Shown here: positions 1 to 7,155 of the stretch, one piece after another
Layout: each line of letters opens with the position of its first letter
Numbering within the stretch: position 1 is the first letter of the stretch
From: an uncultured Dehalococcoidia bacterium
GTDB taxonomy: Bacteria > Chloroflexota > Dehalococcoidia > Dehalococcoidales > UBA3254
Direction of reading: 5' to 3'
DNA: 14,368 bases
Assembly (NCBI GenBank): GCA_903890885.1
Contig: CAITCX010000529.1
Coordinates: forward strand, 1 to 14,368
Translations under genes and position numbers: made by a program
Notes under the pieces: model-generated
Databases searched by the model: none
Told to the model about the DNA's origin: nothing
The model's input: only the letters and a program-made list of their open reading frames with translations

Positions 1-119
1 GGGTACAACTCGACGGTATGGTTTAGACCGCAGCGCCAGGTCATTTCGGCCAATACTTCACTTTCCCGTACCAGGGCCAGTCCGGCATATTCAGTTGAGG
101 TGTCAATAGCTAACTGCAT
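1..119 (-). CDS. tsaB: TsaB, tRNA t6A threonylcarbamoyltransferase complex subunit (5' part only, runs off the window)
   Basis: The minus strand reads an ATG at 119-117 followed by MQLAIDTSTEYAGLALVRES, the typical beginning of TsaB/YeaZ: a beta strand with the ASKHA-fold phosphate-binding motif D-T-S-T. About 39 codons are visible and the rest lies beyond position 1. TsaB is the non-catalytic partner of TsaD and binds TsaE in the bacterial complex that places threonylcarbamoyl on A37 of ANN-decoding tRNAs. The gene begins one base after the tsaE stop codon, so the two are translationally coupled in an operon, which agrees with their joint function. The identification rests on the N-terminal motif and the neighbour; confidence is high despite the short fragment. 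Confidence 0.88.
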   Translation of the reverse strand, partial: MQLAIDTSTEYAGLALVRESEVLAEMTWRCGLNHTVELY

Positions 120-120
120 T

Positions 121-597
121 TTATTTTAAAGTTGAAAACGATTTTAGCTGCGTAAGTAATTTCCGGTAGCGCTTGCCTTCGGGTATAAACTCAAAAATGC
201 GTCCGTTATCATCCAGATATTTAATTTTAATCAGTAAGTGTTCCGGTGGCAACACGGTAATTCCCTTTTCCGCCCACTCGATTACGCAAAGTCCGCTCCC
301 GTATAGATAGTCATCCAAACCCAAATCGGAAATTTCCGCGATTTTGTCCAGTCTGTATAGGTCGATATGATACAGCGGTAAGCGTCCTTTCAATTCGCGC
401 ATTAAAACAAAAGTCGGACTGAGTGCATAATCCGGACTATCCAGCCCACTGGCAATGCCCTGGGTGAGAGTAGTCTTGCCAGTGCCCAAATTGCCGCTCA
501 TTAAAAAAAGGTCACCAGGCTGAGCCAGTTCACCCAGTCGTTTACCTATTGTTTGCGTTTCCCCTAGATTATGACTGACTAATTTTAGTGATTTCAT
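121..597 (-). CDS. tsaE: TsaE, tRNA t6A biosynthesis ATPase
   Basis: This is a P-loop protein of the TsaE/YjeE family, which binds TsaB-TsaD and uses ATP to support t6A37 formation on tRNA in the cytoplasm. It shows the Walker A motif GNLGTGKTT (residues 37-45 counted from the upstream TTG), then SPTFVL, YHIDLYRL and VIEWAEK, the usual order for the family. Two starts are possible. A TTG at 603 overlaps the thiL stop and gives 160 residues. An ATG at 597 lies two bases after the thiL stop and gives 158 residues (MKSLKLVSHN). I prefer the ATG, although neither has a strong Shine-Dalgarno sequence and coupling to thiL translation is likely. The downstream gene is tsaB, its physical partner. Confidence 0.93.
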   Translation of the reverse strand: MKSLKLVSHNLGETQTIGKRLGELAQPGDLFLMSGNLGTGKTTLTQGIASGLDSPDYALSPTFVLMRELKGRLPLYHIDLYRLDKIAEISDLGLDDYLYGSGLCVIEWAEKGITVLPPEHLLIKIKYLDDNGRIFEFIPEGKRYRKLLTQLKSFSTLK

Positions 598-599
598 AT

Positions 600-1613
600 T
601 CAATTCTTTTTAAAATGGTCCCATCCAGCCAAACTGGGAGAGGTGCGTTTACCGGATTGTTCGATAACAAAGACCTGGCCTGGAGATCCGGCTTTTATCT
701 CACCGATAACAGTTACAGGGTATGAGCAAACCTTATTAATGGCCTCCATCACGGAAGGAGAGGCGGTGAACAGCAGTTGATAGTCCTCTCCCCCGGAAAG
801 GGCCATCTCAAAAGCCTGGTCTGCGAAGGCGGTTTTAACCTCAGACCGGATCGGTAAATAATGTGCCCTGATTTCCGCTGCTACTCCGCTAGCCTGACAT
901 ATGTGCGCCAGGTCGGCTAACAGACCATCGCTGATATCGATAGCACACCTGACTCCATGTTCTAATAACAGCTTGCCTTCTGCCAGACGAGGTTCGGGAC
1001 AGGCAAAGGCCATTTTTAAATACTCGGCCGCTGGAGGCTCAAGGACCATTTTTTGTCTTAACATATTTAATCCGGCAGCAGCACTGCCCAACCAGCCTGT
1101 CACTCCGATCAAATCCGTGGGCCTGGCATCTGAACGAGCTAAAACCAGTCCGTTATGAGAAGAGATACAACCAGTCACATGCACATCTATAAAGAGATTG
1201 GAAGAAGCACTGATATGTCCGCCGATGATCGCCGTGCCGGTTTGCCCAGCCAGTTCAAGCATACCTTTGTATAAAGATATCACGTTCTCAACTTCGGTCT
1301 CAAAAGGCAAGCCCAACGAGACCAGGGCATAAAGTGGTTTTCCGCCCATAGCGGCAATGTCACTTAAATTAACTGCCAGTGCCTTCCAACCCAGATCGCG
1401 CCACGAAATAATGTCCAGCGTAAAATGGACGCCCTGAACCTGGGAATCCACTTTGGATAGGTAACAGGTGCGTTCTCCCTGCCAGACTGCGCAGTCGTCA
1501 CCCACACCCGTTCTGAGATTTTGCCAGGACTCTTCCTGCGGTTGTCGGCAATTCTCGATCAATTTAGATATCAAATCTATCAGGCCGAACTGGCCTATTT
1601 GTGAGACTTTCAT
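600..1613 (-). CDS. thiL: Thiamine-monophosphate kinase ThiL
   Basis: ThiL phosphorylates thiamine monophosphate to thiamine diphosphate, the last step of the vitamin B1 pathway. At 337 residues it has normal family length. Visible motifs in order are GVGDDCAVW (36-44), the metal/ATP-site stretch NLSDIAAMGG (82-91), GGH (131-133), DISDGL (226-231) and SGGEDYQLLF (273-282). The GGH position is usually GGD or GGN; this is a substitution in the nucleotide/Mg site region, while the other acidic motifs are intact. The stop overlaps the alternative TTG start of tsaE, so thiL heads the thiL-tsaE-tsaB operon. The ATG has no Shine-Dalgarno sequence; instead a TATAAT box on the minus strand ends only 8 bases upstream, suggesting a leaderless message. 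Confidence 0.94.
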   Translation of the reverse strand: MKVSQIGQFGLIDLISKLIENCRQPQEESWQNLRTGVGDDCAVWQGERTCYLSKVDSQVQGVHFTLDIISWRDLGWKALAVNLSDIAAMGGKPLYALVSLGLPFETEVENVISLYKGMLELAGQTGTAIIGGHISASSNLFIDVHVTGCISSHNGLVLARSDARPTDLIGVTGWLGSAAAGLNMLRQKMVLEPPAAEYLKMAFACPEPRLAEGKLLLEHGVRCAIDISDGLLADLAHICQASGVAAEIRAHYLPIRSEVKTAFADQAFEMALSGGEDYQLLFTASPSVMEAINKVCSYPVTVIGEIKAGSPGQVFVIEQSGKRTSPSLAGWDHFKKN

Positions 1614-1621
1614 CGCTTGAA

Positions 1622-1627
1622 ATTATA
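1622..1627 (-). promoter_or_regulatory. -10 box of thiL operon, very close to the ATG
   Basis: The minus strand reads TATAAT at 1627-1622, and the thiL ATG begins at 1613. The expected transcription start (about 6-8 bases downstream) falls at or within a few bases of the ATG. No convincing -35 box is seen (the best at 17-base spacing is TAGGGT). There is no purine-rich ribosome binding site before the ATG. Confidence 0.5.
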
Positions 1628-1657
1628 ACATAATCACGATTCTAACCCTAAACCTGA

Positions 1658-1687
1658 TAGACAGAACTGACAAATATTTTTTATAAT
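1658..1687 (+). promoter_or_regulatory. Promoter of the rubrerythrin gene
   Basis: A -35-like box TAGACA (1658-1663) and a perfect -10 box TATAAT (1682-1687) are separated by 18 bases, on the plus strand. The predicted start is near 1694, giving a leader of about 27 bases before the ATG at 1721. The promoter is arranged back-to-back with that of thiL in the 107-base divergent region. Confidence 0.65.
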
Positions 1688-1720
1688 GTATTCAGAAAAT
1701 CTTTAATAAGGAGCTTGAAA

Positions 1721-2224
1721 ATGGGAAAAACAATTGAAAATTTACAAGCTGCGTTTGCCGGGGAAAGCCAGGCCAGCAGGAAGTATCTTTATTTTGCTGA
1801 GCAAGCAGAAAAGGAAGGGCAACCCCAAATAGCAAAGTTGTTTCGGGCGGCTTCCGAAGCTGAAACAGTACATGCCCGCAAGCATTTTAACGTATTAAAA
1901 GGCATTGGTGATACTCAAGCCAATCTTAAAACTGCTATCAGCGGAGAGTATCATGAGATGACTGAGATGTATCCTGAGTTTATCGCTCAGGCTAAAACTG
2001 AGAAAAACTCATCGGCTGAGGCGTCCTTTAGTTTAGCCAACCAGGTAGAAAAAGTGCATCATGGACTGTATCATCAGGCGTTAAAAGATCTTGAATCTGG
2101 GAAAAAGCTGGCAATTAAACCTTTTTATGTTTGCCAGGTTTGCGGTTTTACGGCAGAAGGGGAAGCCCCTGACAGGTGCCCGATATGCGGAGCATCAAAG
2201 GCGATGTTCAAAAAGATCGAGTAA
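1721..2224 (+). CDS. rbr: Rubrerythrin
   Basis: Rubrerythrin is a cytoplasmic non-haem di-iron peroxidase that reduces hydrogen peroxide in anaerobes, using electrons passed through its rubredoxin-like tail. The start is ATG at 1721, because AAGGAG at 1708-1713 lies 7 bases upstream; a TTG at 1715 is also in frame but badly placed. The product is 167 residues. The N-terminal four-helix domain shows the iron-ligand motifs GESQASRKY, EAETVHARKH and a second E-K-V-H in the last helix. The C-terminal domain has two Cys pairs, CQVCG and CPICG, about 14 residues apart, which bind the rubredoxin-type Fe. The gene stands alone between its own promoter and a strong terminator. It suggests an anaerobic host with an oxidative-stress defence. 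Confidence 0.95.
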   Translation: MGKTIENLQAAFAGESQASRKYLYFAEQAEKEGQPQIAKLFRAASEAETVHARKHFNVLKGIGDTQANLKTAISGEYHEMTEMYPEFIAQAKTEKNSSAEASFSLANQVEKVHHGLYHQALKDLESGKKLAIKPFYVCQVCGFTAEGEAPDRCPICGASKAMFKKIE

Positions 2225-2287
2225 AGTGATAAACCCAATGTAGTAAAAATTTCAAAAGTACAAAATATAAAATTTGTTGAAAGGGCT

Positions 2288-2319
2288 GATCTGCTTCAGA
2301 GATGAAGCAGATCTTTTTT
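2288..2319 (+). terminator. Rho-independent terminator after rubrerythrin
   Basis: A perfect 11-base-pair stem, GATCTGCTTCA with TGAAGCAGATC, closes a GAGA loop and is followed by six Ts. It ends the rubrerythrin transcript and stops it from running into the convergent tRNA nucleotidyltransferase gene, whose stop is at 2333. Confidence 0.93.
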
Positions 2320-2332
2320 AATCAGGCGGATG

Positions 2333-3586
2333 TCAGGATGCCTTGCTCTGTTTAATGAAAGCAATTTCTTCTTCGCGTGAGTTGATCCGGTTATCCAGAC
2401 GGGCTTCCAATAGTGATTCCAGAGTTTCTTTTATGCGCGGTCCTGCAGTGATGCCAAGTTCTTGAAGATCCTCCCCACTCAAAGTAGTGCGTACATGTTG
2501 TAGTTTTTCAAGATATAATTCTAACCGCTTTTTGACTGTAAATGAAGTGGTGACCAGCAGATTGACCAGAATAGCAGGTTGGTGGAAATGATGCAAAATT
2601 CCATAAATTACACTATTGGTCGGCTCTTTTCCTGCTAAATCAGGCAGTTTATCTTTTAATTGCAGCGTTTCGTGTAAAACCCGGGCAACAGAGCGCGGAA
2701 GATTCAGAGTGACGGTAAAATCAGTTAATTGTTCAGTAGTCAGATCATAAATAAGCAAGGCTAGATAGAACTCCTCTGGTGCTGAAAACGGTTCCAGTGT
2801 GCCCTGCGCTTTGGCGAAGAGCCTGAAAGATTTCTCCCTGAATATCAGATGGTCATGGATATTGGCCAGTATACCCAGTTCGTCTGCCCTCCGCAGACTT
2901 ATCTGCGGTTTTTCTTCCTTCAGGCATAATTCCAATTCGCTGCGAATACGGTCGCCGCTGATGGTCTTCAGATAGTGCAAATCGCGCTCGATCAGGTTCA
3001 GGGTATGCTTTTCTATTTTAAAATTCAAACGTTGTTCATAGCGGACCGCTCGCCAGATGCGGGTGGCATCATCTTTAAAACTCTGATCGTGGAGACATCG
3101 GATAAATCCTTTTTTTAGATCAGCCTGCCCGTCATAGAGGTCTATTAAATCGCCAAAATGCAGCGGATCGACATAGACAGCGATAGCGTTAATAGAAAAA
3201 TCGCGGCGTATCAGATCGCTGTGTATGTCACAGAATGTTTGAATCGAGGGCAGGGCACCCGCAAAGCTGTAAGATTCAGAACGGGCAGAAGCGATGTCCA
3301 CCATCCAGCGTTCCCAGCGGATCTTTGCAGTATTGAAACGGGAGCGGGCAATCACTTCACCGTTTAACAAGCTGGCCAGACCTTCAGCCAGTTTGATGGC
3401 ATCGCCTTCTACTACCAGGTCTATGTCAATAATTGGCCTTTCCAGCAGCAGATCGCGCACTACTCCGCCTACCAGGAAGATCCGCTGCTGCCTTTGGACT
3501 GCTGCGCCTCCGGCCAATTGCAAGAACTTAACCAATTCGGCCGGAAGTTGTTTATTAATCCGATCTGCTACGTTAATATTTCCCAT
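2333..3586 (-). CDS. cca: tRNA nucleotidyltransferase / poly(A) polymerase family protein
   Basis: A class II nucleotidyltransferase of 417 residues, which adds or repairs the 3' CCA of tRNA or adds A residues to RNA. The head domain shows FLVGGVVRDLLL (38-48), the catalytic carboxylates of DID (54-56), RRDFSINAIA (127-136), YDGQADLKKG (151-160) and DDATRIWRAVRY (172-183), the nucleotide-selecting and neck region. The remaining 200 residues are the helical body and tail. Sequence alone does not separate CCA-adding, A-adding and poly(A) polymerase activity. No HD phosphohydrolase motif is apparent. No Shine-Dalgarno sequence precedes the ATG; an extended -10 box ends 12 bases upstream. The upstream neighbour is a GH13 gene on the same strand, 116 bases away, with no obvious functional link. 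Confidence 0.88.
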   Translation of the reverse strand: MGNINVADRINKQLPAELVKFLQLAGGAAVQRQQRIFLVGGVVRDLLLERPIIDIDLVVEGDAIKLAEGLASLLNGEVIARSRFNTAKIRWERWMVDIASARSESYSFAGALPSIQTFCDIHSDLIRRDFSINAIAVYVDPLHFGDLIDLYDGQADLKKGFIRCLHDQSFKDDATRIWRAVRYEQRLNFKIEKHTLNLIERDLHYLKTISGDRIRSELELCLKEEKPQISLRRADELGILANIHDHLIFREKSFRLFAKAQGTLEPFSAPEEFYLALLIYDLTTEQLTDFTVTLNLPRSVARVLHETLQLKDKLPDLAGKEPTNSVIYGILHHFHQPAILVNLLVTTSFTVKKRLELYLEKLQHVRTTLSGEDLQELGITAGPRIKETLESLLEARLDNRINSREEEIAFIKQSKAS

Positions 3587-3598
3587 CTTGTGGCGTCA

Positions 3599-3607
3599 AT
3601 TATATCA
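3599..3607 (-). promoter_or_regulatory. Extended -10 promoter of the nucleotidyltransferase gene
   Basis: The minus strand reads TGATATAAT (3607-3599), a TGn-extended -10 box. It ends 12 bases before the ATG at 3586, so the leader would be only about 4-6 bases. No matching -35 box was found, as is common for extended -10 promoters. Confidence 0.6.
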
Positions 3608-3702
3608 CTTTTCGAAAAACAATTATTTGTACAGAGATTGAATATCTTGTATTCTAATCGGCGTTTTACTTCCAAAGGTGGTTCCCAGTGTGAGGGTACA
3701 AT

Positions 3703-5202
3703 TTAAATTGAGGGGTAAATTTTGTATATTTGGGCCTGGCCGCCAGATAGCTCAAAAATCAGGCCCGGGTGAGCCATGATCTGGCCATTTTCTCTCAAGG
3801 ACAACCCGCTGAAGAATTCCTCCAGATTGTAATCGACCTCTTCATTCACGTCATCCTGGAAGCAGACACGACCTCGGCTGGTTTTATTGGCAAGATTGAC
3901 AACGGTCAATCTGATCTCACCGCCGAGTTTCCAGAGGTAGGCAATCAAATTATCATTGGTTTGGTCGGTATGCGAAAAAACCTCTTTTAATCGCCAGGTA
4001 CCAGAGTGGCAGATGTCCTCATTAATGACAGACAGCAATGAGGAATAGAGCGCTGATACGGCGGTGTCGATCTTCTCCTCTTTAGAACGACGGATCTGGA
4101 TAGGTAGGCGGATCTGCCTCCCCTCCATTTGACCTTGAAAAAACAACTTGAGACCCGGCAGCCCTGCGAAAAGAGCGGCGTTGGCGGGCAGCAGTCCTTT
4201 ACCGAAAGTAATAAGGCTGCGTGGTTCGTCATGGTTTTCGATAAAGCGTAAAAGTTTGACCTGGTAAGCCAGGTCTGCCTTTAAATGCAGGAAGACATCG
4301 TGCGGCAGCCCGCTTTTAAGCCTATCGTAAAGCCTTTTATCGTAAACAAAATCGAAGCCTAATTGCTGAAGCGTCCATTCGGTATCCCAGTAGGCTTCAG
4401 CCAGATAAACTAAACCAGGAACCTCTGTTAACACCTGCGACCAGAATTCATCGTGAGGCATTTGGAATTGGTTATCAGGGTTAGTCCAGCCCCACATCCT
4501 CATGAATACGTCGTTTAGAGCCAGCATGGCCATATCACAGCGTAAGCCGTTGCAGTGCAGGGAGATTTCTTTAATGTTATCTACCATTGCGGATCGTACA
4601 GCCGGATTAAAGTAGTTTAGCTGAGCGGTATCCGTCCAGGGCGGGAAATAGGGATCACGCCCGTGAGCAATGTACAGGGTTTTCTCGCGTGCTTTAACTG
4701 TGAAGAAAGCCTTTTTATCCTTCAGGTAATCGGCTTGAGTGCCCTGGATATAATATTCTGGATGCTCGAAAACCCAGTGATGGTCAATGCCTGTGTGGTT
4801 GGGTATGAAATCCAAAATCAGCCCAATGCCTCGTTTATTTAATTCAGTCCGGGCGCGGTCGAGATCGACCCAGTTTCCGATCAGCGGATCAGGTTTATAA
4901 GAATTGATGGAGTAGCAAGAACCGATGATGTCTTCTGCTGAATATGCGGGCAAGACTTTCTCAAATTGGGTACATAATTCCTGGGAGCTTAAACAGATCC
5001 TGCGGCTTTCTTGGCTGCGGTTCCAAATACCCATAAGCCAGACGAAATCCATGCCCATGCTTTTAATTTTGTCCCATTCATGGGAAGGTACGTCACCCAG
5101 GTGCACGGTTTTTCCAAGCTGATCAGACAGATCAAATAGCCAGGAGGCTGTGTTAATCTCAAAAAGTAATGGATGGTTTCTAAACTTAAATTTACCAGTC
5201 AT
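3703..5202 (-). CDS. GH13 alpha-amylase family glycoside hydrolase or glucosyltransferase
   Basis: A 499-residue protein of the GH13 (alpha-amylase) TIM-barrel family. Conserved region I is DFIPNH (131-136). The nucleophile Asp is in GLRCDMA (D223), the acid/base Glu in YLAEAYW (E269) and the third catalytic Asp in IENHDEPR (D325), so the catalytic set is complete. A C-terminal beta domain follows from about residue 400. There is no signal peptide, so it should act in the cytoplasm, probably on stored or imported alpha-glucans or a trehalose/maltose-type sugar; exact specificity cannot be read from sequence. It has no glycogen genes beside it in this window. There is no Shine-Dalgarno sequence; -10-like TACAAT (5217-5212) lies 9 bases before the ATG. 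Confidence 0.87.
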   Translation of the reverse strand: MTGKFKFRNHPLLFEINTASWLFDLSDQLGKTVHLGDVPSHEWDKIKSMGMDFVWLMGIWNRSQESRRICLSSQELCTQFEKVLPAYSAEDIIGSCYSINSYKPDPLIGNWVDLDRARTELNKRGIGLILDFIPNHTGIDHHWVFEHPEYYIQGTQADYLKDKKAFFTVKAREKTLYIAHGRDPYFPPWTDTAQLNYFNPAVRSAMVDNIKEISLHCNGLRCDMAMLALNDVFMRMWGWTNPDNQFQMPHDEFWSQVLTEVPGLVYLAEAYWDTEWTLQQLGFDFVYDKRLYDRLKSGLPHDVFLHLKADLAYQVKLLRFIENHDEPRSLITFGKGLLPANAALFAGLPGLKLFFQGQMEGRQIRLPIQIRRSKEEKIDTAVSALYSSLLSVINEDICHSGTWRLKEVFSHTDQTNDNLIAYLWKLGGEIRLTVVNLANKTSRGRVCFQDDVNEEVDYNLEEFFSGLSLRENGQIMAHPGLIFELSGGQAQIYKIYPSI

Positions 5203-5211
5203 TTACTTTAT

Positions 5212-5217
5212 ATTGTA
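5212..5217 (-). promoter_or_regulatory. -10-like box close to the GH13 start codon
   Basis: The minus strand reads TACAAT at 5217-5212, 9 bases before the ATG at 5202. The sequence between is A/T-rich without a ribosome binding site. A weak TACACA lies 18 bases upstream as a possible -35. The arrangement resembles that of thiL and the nucleotidyltransferase gene. Confidence 0.38.
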
Positions 5218-5358
5218 CTCTAATCGGTGCCAGCCTGTGTAATGGTATTATAATCCAGTCAAAATATAATCCCAAATGTTCGGCGATATTGGCATCGTGG
5301 CTTCGCACATTATTAACATATTTTGTCAAAATTAGCATCAAACGGCTTATTCTGATTA

Positions 5359-5367
5359 TGCTATAAT
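5359..5367 (+). promoter_or_regulatory. Extended -10 promoter-like site pointing into the element
   Basis: TGCTATAAT matches the TGn-TATAAT extended -10 consensus. No good -35 box is found at 16-18 bases. It lies 135 bases upstream of the recombinase ATG and outside the tRNA-derived repeat, so on the element model it would be a chromosomal promoter. It could contribute to recombinase expression in the integrated state. Confidence 0.35.
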
Positions 5368-5407
5368 GTGGAAAGAAATTGAAAGCTTAGACTGAGAAAA
5401 CAAAAAA

Positions 5408-5443
5408 TCGGGGATAGAAGATTTGAACTTCCGACCTCTACGT
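5408..5443 (-). repeat. Left attachment-site repeat: displaced 3' half of tRNA-Pro
   Basis: These 36 bases match 8574-8609 in the same orientation with one difference (T at 5415 against G at 8581). Read on the minus strand, they run from the last base of the anticodon loop through the variable loop and T arm to the discriminator base. The sequence on the far side of the discriminator is AAA rather than the TGG (encoded CCA) found beside the intact tRNA. The single change would break acceptor pair 7-66 if it were in a functional tRNA, which fits a non-functional remnant. Confidence 0.88.
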
Positions 5444-5473
5444 ACTGATGTTGGCATTACTGCGTAAAATATT

Positions 5474-5500
5474 GTAGACTCCTGGGTATAGGAGTTCTAC
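5474..5500 (+). promoter_or_regulatory. Hairpin that encloses the recombinase ribosome binding site
   Basis: GTAGACTCCT (5474-5483) pairs with AGGAGTTCTAC (5490-5500) to form ten base pairs with one bulged T (5496) and a six-base loop. The recombinase Shine-Dalgarno sequence AGGAG (5490-5494, 7 bases before the ATG) lies wholly in the 3' arm, so folding would hide it. It could limit translation of the recombinase, or the imperfect palindrome could be part of a recombinase binding site; the sequence does not decide. Confidence 0.6.
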
Positions 5501-5501
5501 T

Positions 5502-7004
5502 ATGACCACGGCTTTAAAAACATTAAGGGCAGTCGGGTACCTGCGGGTATCCAGTGCCCATCAAACTGGCGAACGCCACAGTTCGCTCGAGACTCAAGAA
5601 GCCAGTTATTTTAATTACTGCAAACAGAATCACCTCTCTCCTATTGCCACTTTTACCGATGTAGTCAGCGGCCGCCGCGATGATCGCAAAGAATACCAGC
5701 GCATGGTCGAATTTGTAATGCTTGGCGGAGCTGAAGTTATCGTCGTGAAATTTTTAGATCGGTTCGGACGGAATCCAAAAGAGATATTGCGGCGTTATTG
5801 GGAACTGCAGGACCACGGGGTATCTGTCGTCACTACCGATGAAGATATCCGGGAAGAAATCGTCTTGCTGGTCAAGGCGGGTGTAGCCGGAGCAGAAAGT
5901 AAAAGAACTTCCGAAAGAGTGAGGGCTAATATGGGTACAGCAGTAGGTAAAGGTATTCATGTGGGCAGACCTCCATATGGTCTGCGGTCGATAAAAGATA
6001 TCAAGGGCAACACAGTCACTGTCAAGTGGGAGCTTGACCCTATCGAAGCCCCTATAGTAAAAGAGATGTACCGGTTGGCAGTGGAAGAAAACCTTGGGTA
6101 TAAATCCATCGCTGATAAATTGACAAGTCAGGGATACCAGGCTCGTGAGGGACGTCCATTTGCTTCTTTTACTGTAGAAACGGTTCTGAATAATCCGGCA
6201 CTCATTGGTGCACTGGTATACGGCAGAAAACCCCGTAAGAAGAACCCCGACATGAAAATAGTCGAGGTCCCTGATTTCTTTCCTGCTATTCTGACTCAAG
6301 AAGAGTGGAAGCGGCTTCAGGAAAGGCGGAAAATCCGCAACGAGGCACCCAGGGGCAGAGCGCAATCCAGCGAATACCTTTTAAGCGGTATCGCTAAATG
6401 CGGCCATTGCGGCGGACCCATGACAGGCAAAGCCGGTGCCTCGTATAAAGGAAAGCAGTACAAAAACTACTATTGCTCCAGAGCAACCAAATCAGTTGGG
6501 CAATGTTCCTTTTATAATGGACACGCAGCACCCAAACTGGAAACCGCAATATTAAAATACCTGGGTGAGTTTTCCGATCCGCAAAAAGTCCGACTTCATC
6601 TGGTTGTCACCGAAAGGCAGGATACAGAAAAATACGAAGTTGAATTGAAACAGGTGGAAAAGCGCCTGGCAGAACTGGAGCTTCAATTCATGACGCAGTT
6701 GGACAGCCTGTTGAAACGCAAAGTTATAACCGAGCAGGAATTCGTCAAAGCCAATGAAACCGCCAGGGCACAGAAAGCCGAACTCGAAACGCGAAAAGAG
6801 GATCTCTCTAAGCTATTAAGCCGGGCGAGAGCCAGCGAAGCCTTGATCCAAAGAGTACCGAAGGCTATAAAAACCTTTGTGGAAGCTTTCCAGAGCCTGG
6901 AGCCTCGGCTGCAAAAAGCCCAACTCCAGATCATCTTGAAGGCGGCCAATATTTACAATGATGGCCGGATAGAACTGGAATTCAGAGACGATAGTTCTCT
7001 ATGA
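5502..7004 (+). CDS. Large serine recombinase (site-specific integrase)
   Basis: A 500-residue large serine recombinase, which cuts and rejoins attachment sites through a 5' phosphoserine link. The N-terminal catalytic domain has GYLRVSS with the nucleophile Ser17, the S-L-E-T-Q motif and LDRFGRN (85-91). The recombinase DNA-binding domain has VGRPPYGLR (154-162) and an NNPALIGALVYGR segment (230-242). A zinc ribbon uses CGHC (300-303) plus C325 and C335. A coiled coil (about 375-440) is followed by the usual C-terminal tail, so the protein is full length. The ATG at 5502 is supported by AGGAG 7 bases upstream. It lies just inside the left tRNA-derived repeat and is very likely the enzyme that inserted the element. 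It has its own orientation and no co-transcribed directionality factor is visible. Confidence 0.93.
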   Translation: MTTALKTLRAVGYLRVSSAHQTGERHSSLETQEASYFNYCKQNHLSPIATFTDVVSGRRDDRKEYQRMVEFVMLGGAEVIVVKFLDRFGRNPKEILRRYWELQDHGVSVVTTDEDIREEIVLLVKAGVAGAESKRTSERVRANMGTAVGKGIHVGRPPYGLRSIKDIKGNTVTVKWELDPIEAPIVKEMYRLAVEENLGYKSIADKLTSQGYQAREGRPFASFTVETVLNNPALIGALVYGRKPRKKNPDMKIVEVPDFFPAILTQEEWKRLQERRKIRNEAPRGRAQSSEYLLSGIAKCGHCGGPMTGKAGASYKGKQYKNYYCSRATKSVGQCSFYNGHAAPKLETAILKYLGEFSDPQKVRLHLVVTERQDTEKYEVELKQVEKRLAELELQFMTQLDSLLKRKVITEQEFVKANETARAQKAELETRKEDLSKLLSRARASEALIQRVPKAIKTFVEAFQSLEPRLQKAQLQIILKAANIYNDGRIELEFRDDSSL

Positions 7005-7155
7005 AGAAAATACCAAAATTGTAATTCATAACACCAGTCTGCGTTTTTAGGGGATTTTCTAGGATTAAGTCTACTGTTGTATCTGCCTGTTTCCGCGGGA
7101 TAACAAACTCTGTTTTTAAAGCCAACCCCAAGGGCTCAACTGAATAGAAATTAGA

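Larger units (their letters stand above)
5203..5407. other. Intergenic region left of the integrated element
   Basis: This stretch has no plausible gene. It is A/T-rich and contains several TATAAT-like boxes. The best is an extended -10, TGCTATAAT at 5359-5367 on the plus strand, which would transcribe into the element and towards the recombinase gene. If the element entered the 3' end of tRNA-Pro, this is the chromosomal sequence that originally lay just downstream of that tRNA. Confidence 0.45.

Noticed and set aside
901..1158. Plus-strand open frame of 85 codons opposite thiL
   Set aside because: It lies entirely within the well-supported thiL gene on the other strand and has no recognisable motif or ribosome binding site.
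5754..6365. Minus-strand open frame of 203 codons
   Set aside because: It is antisense to the recombinase catalytic and DNA-binding domains and its composition is that of a shadow frame (rich in F, C and S with no motif).
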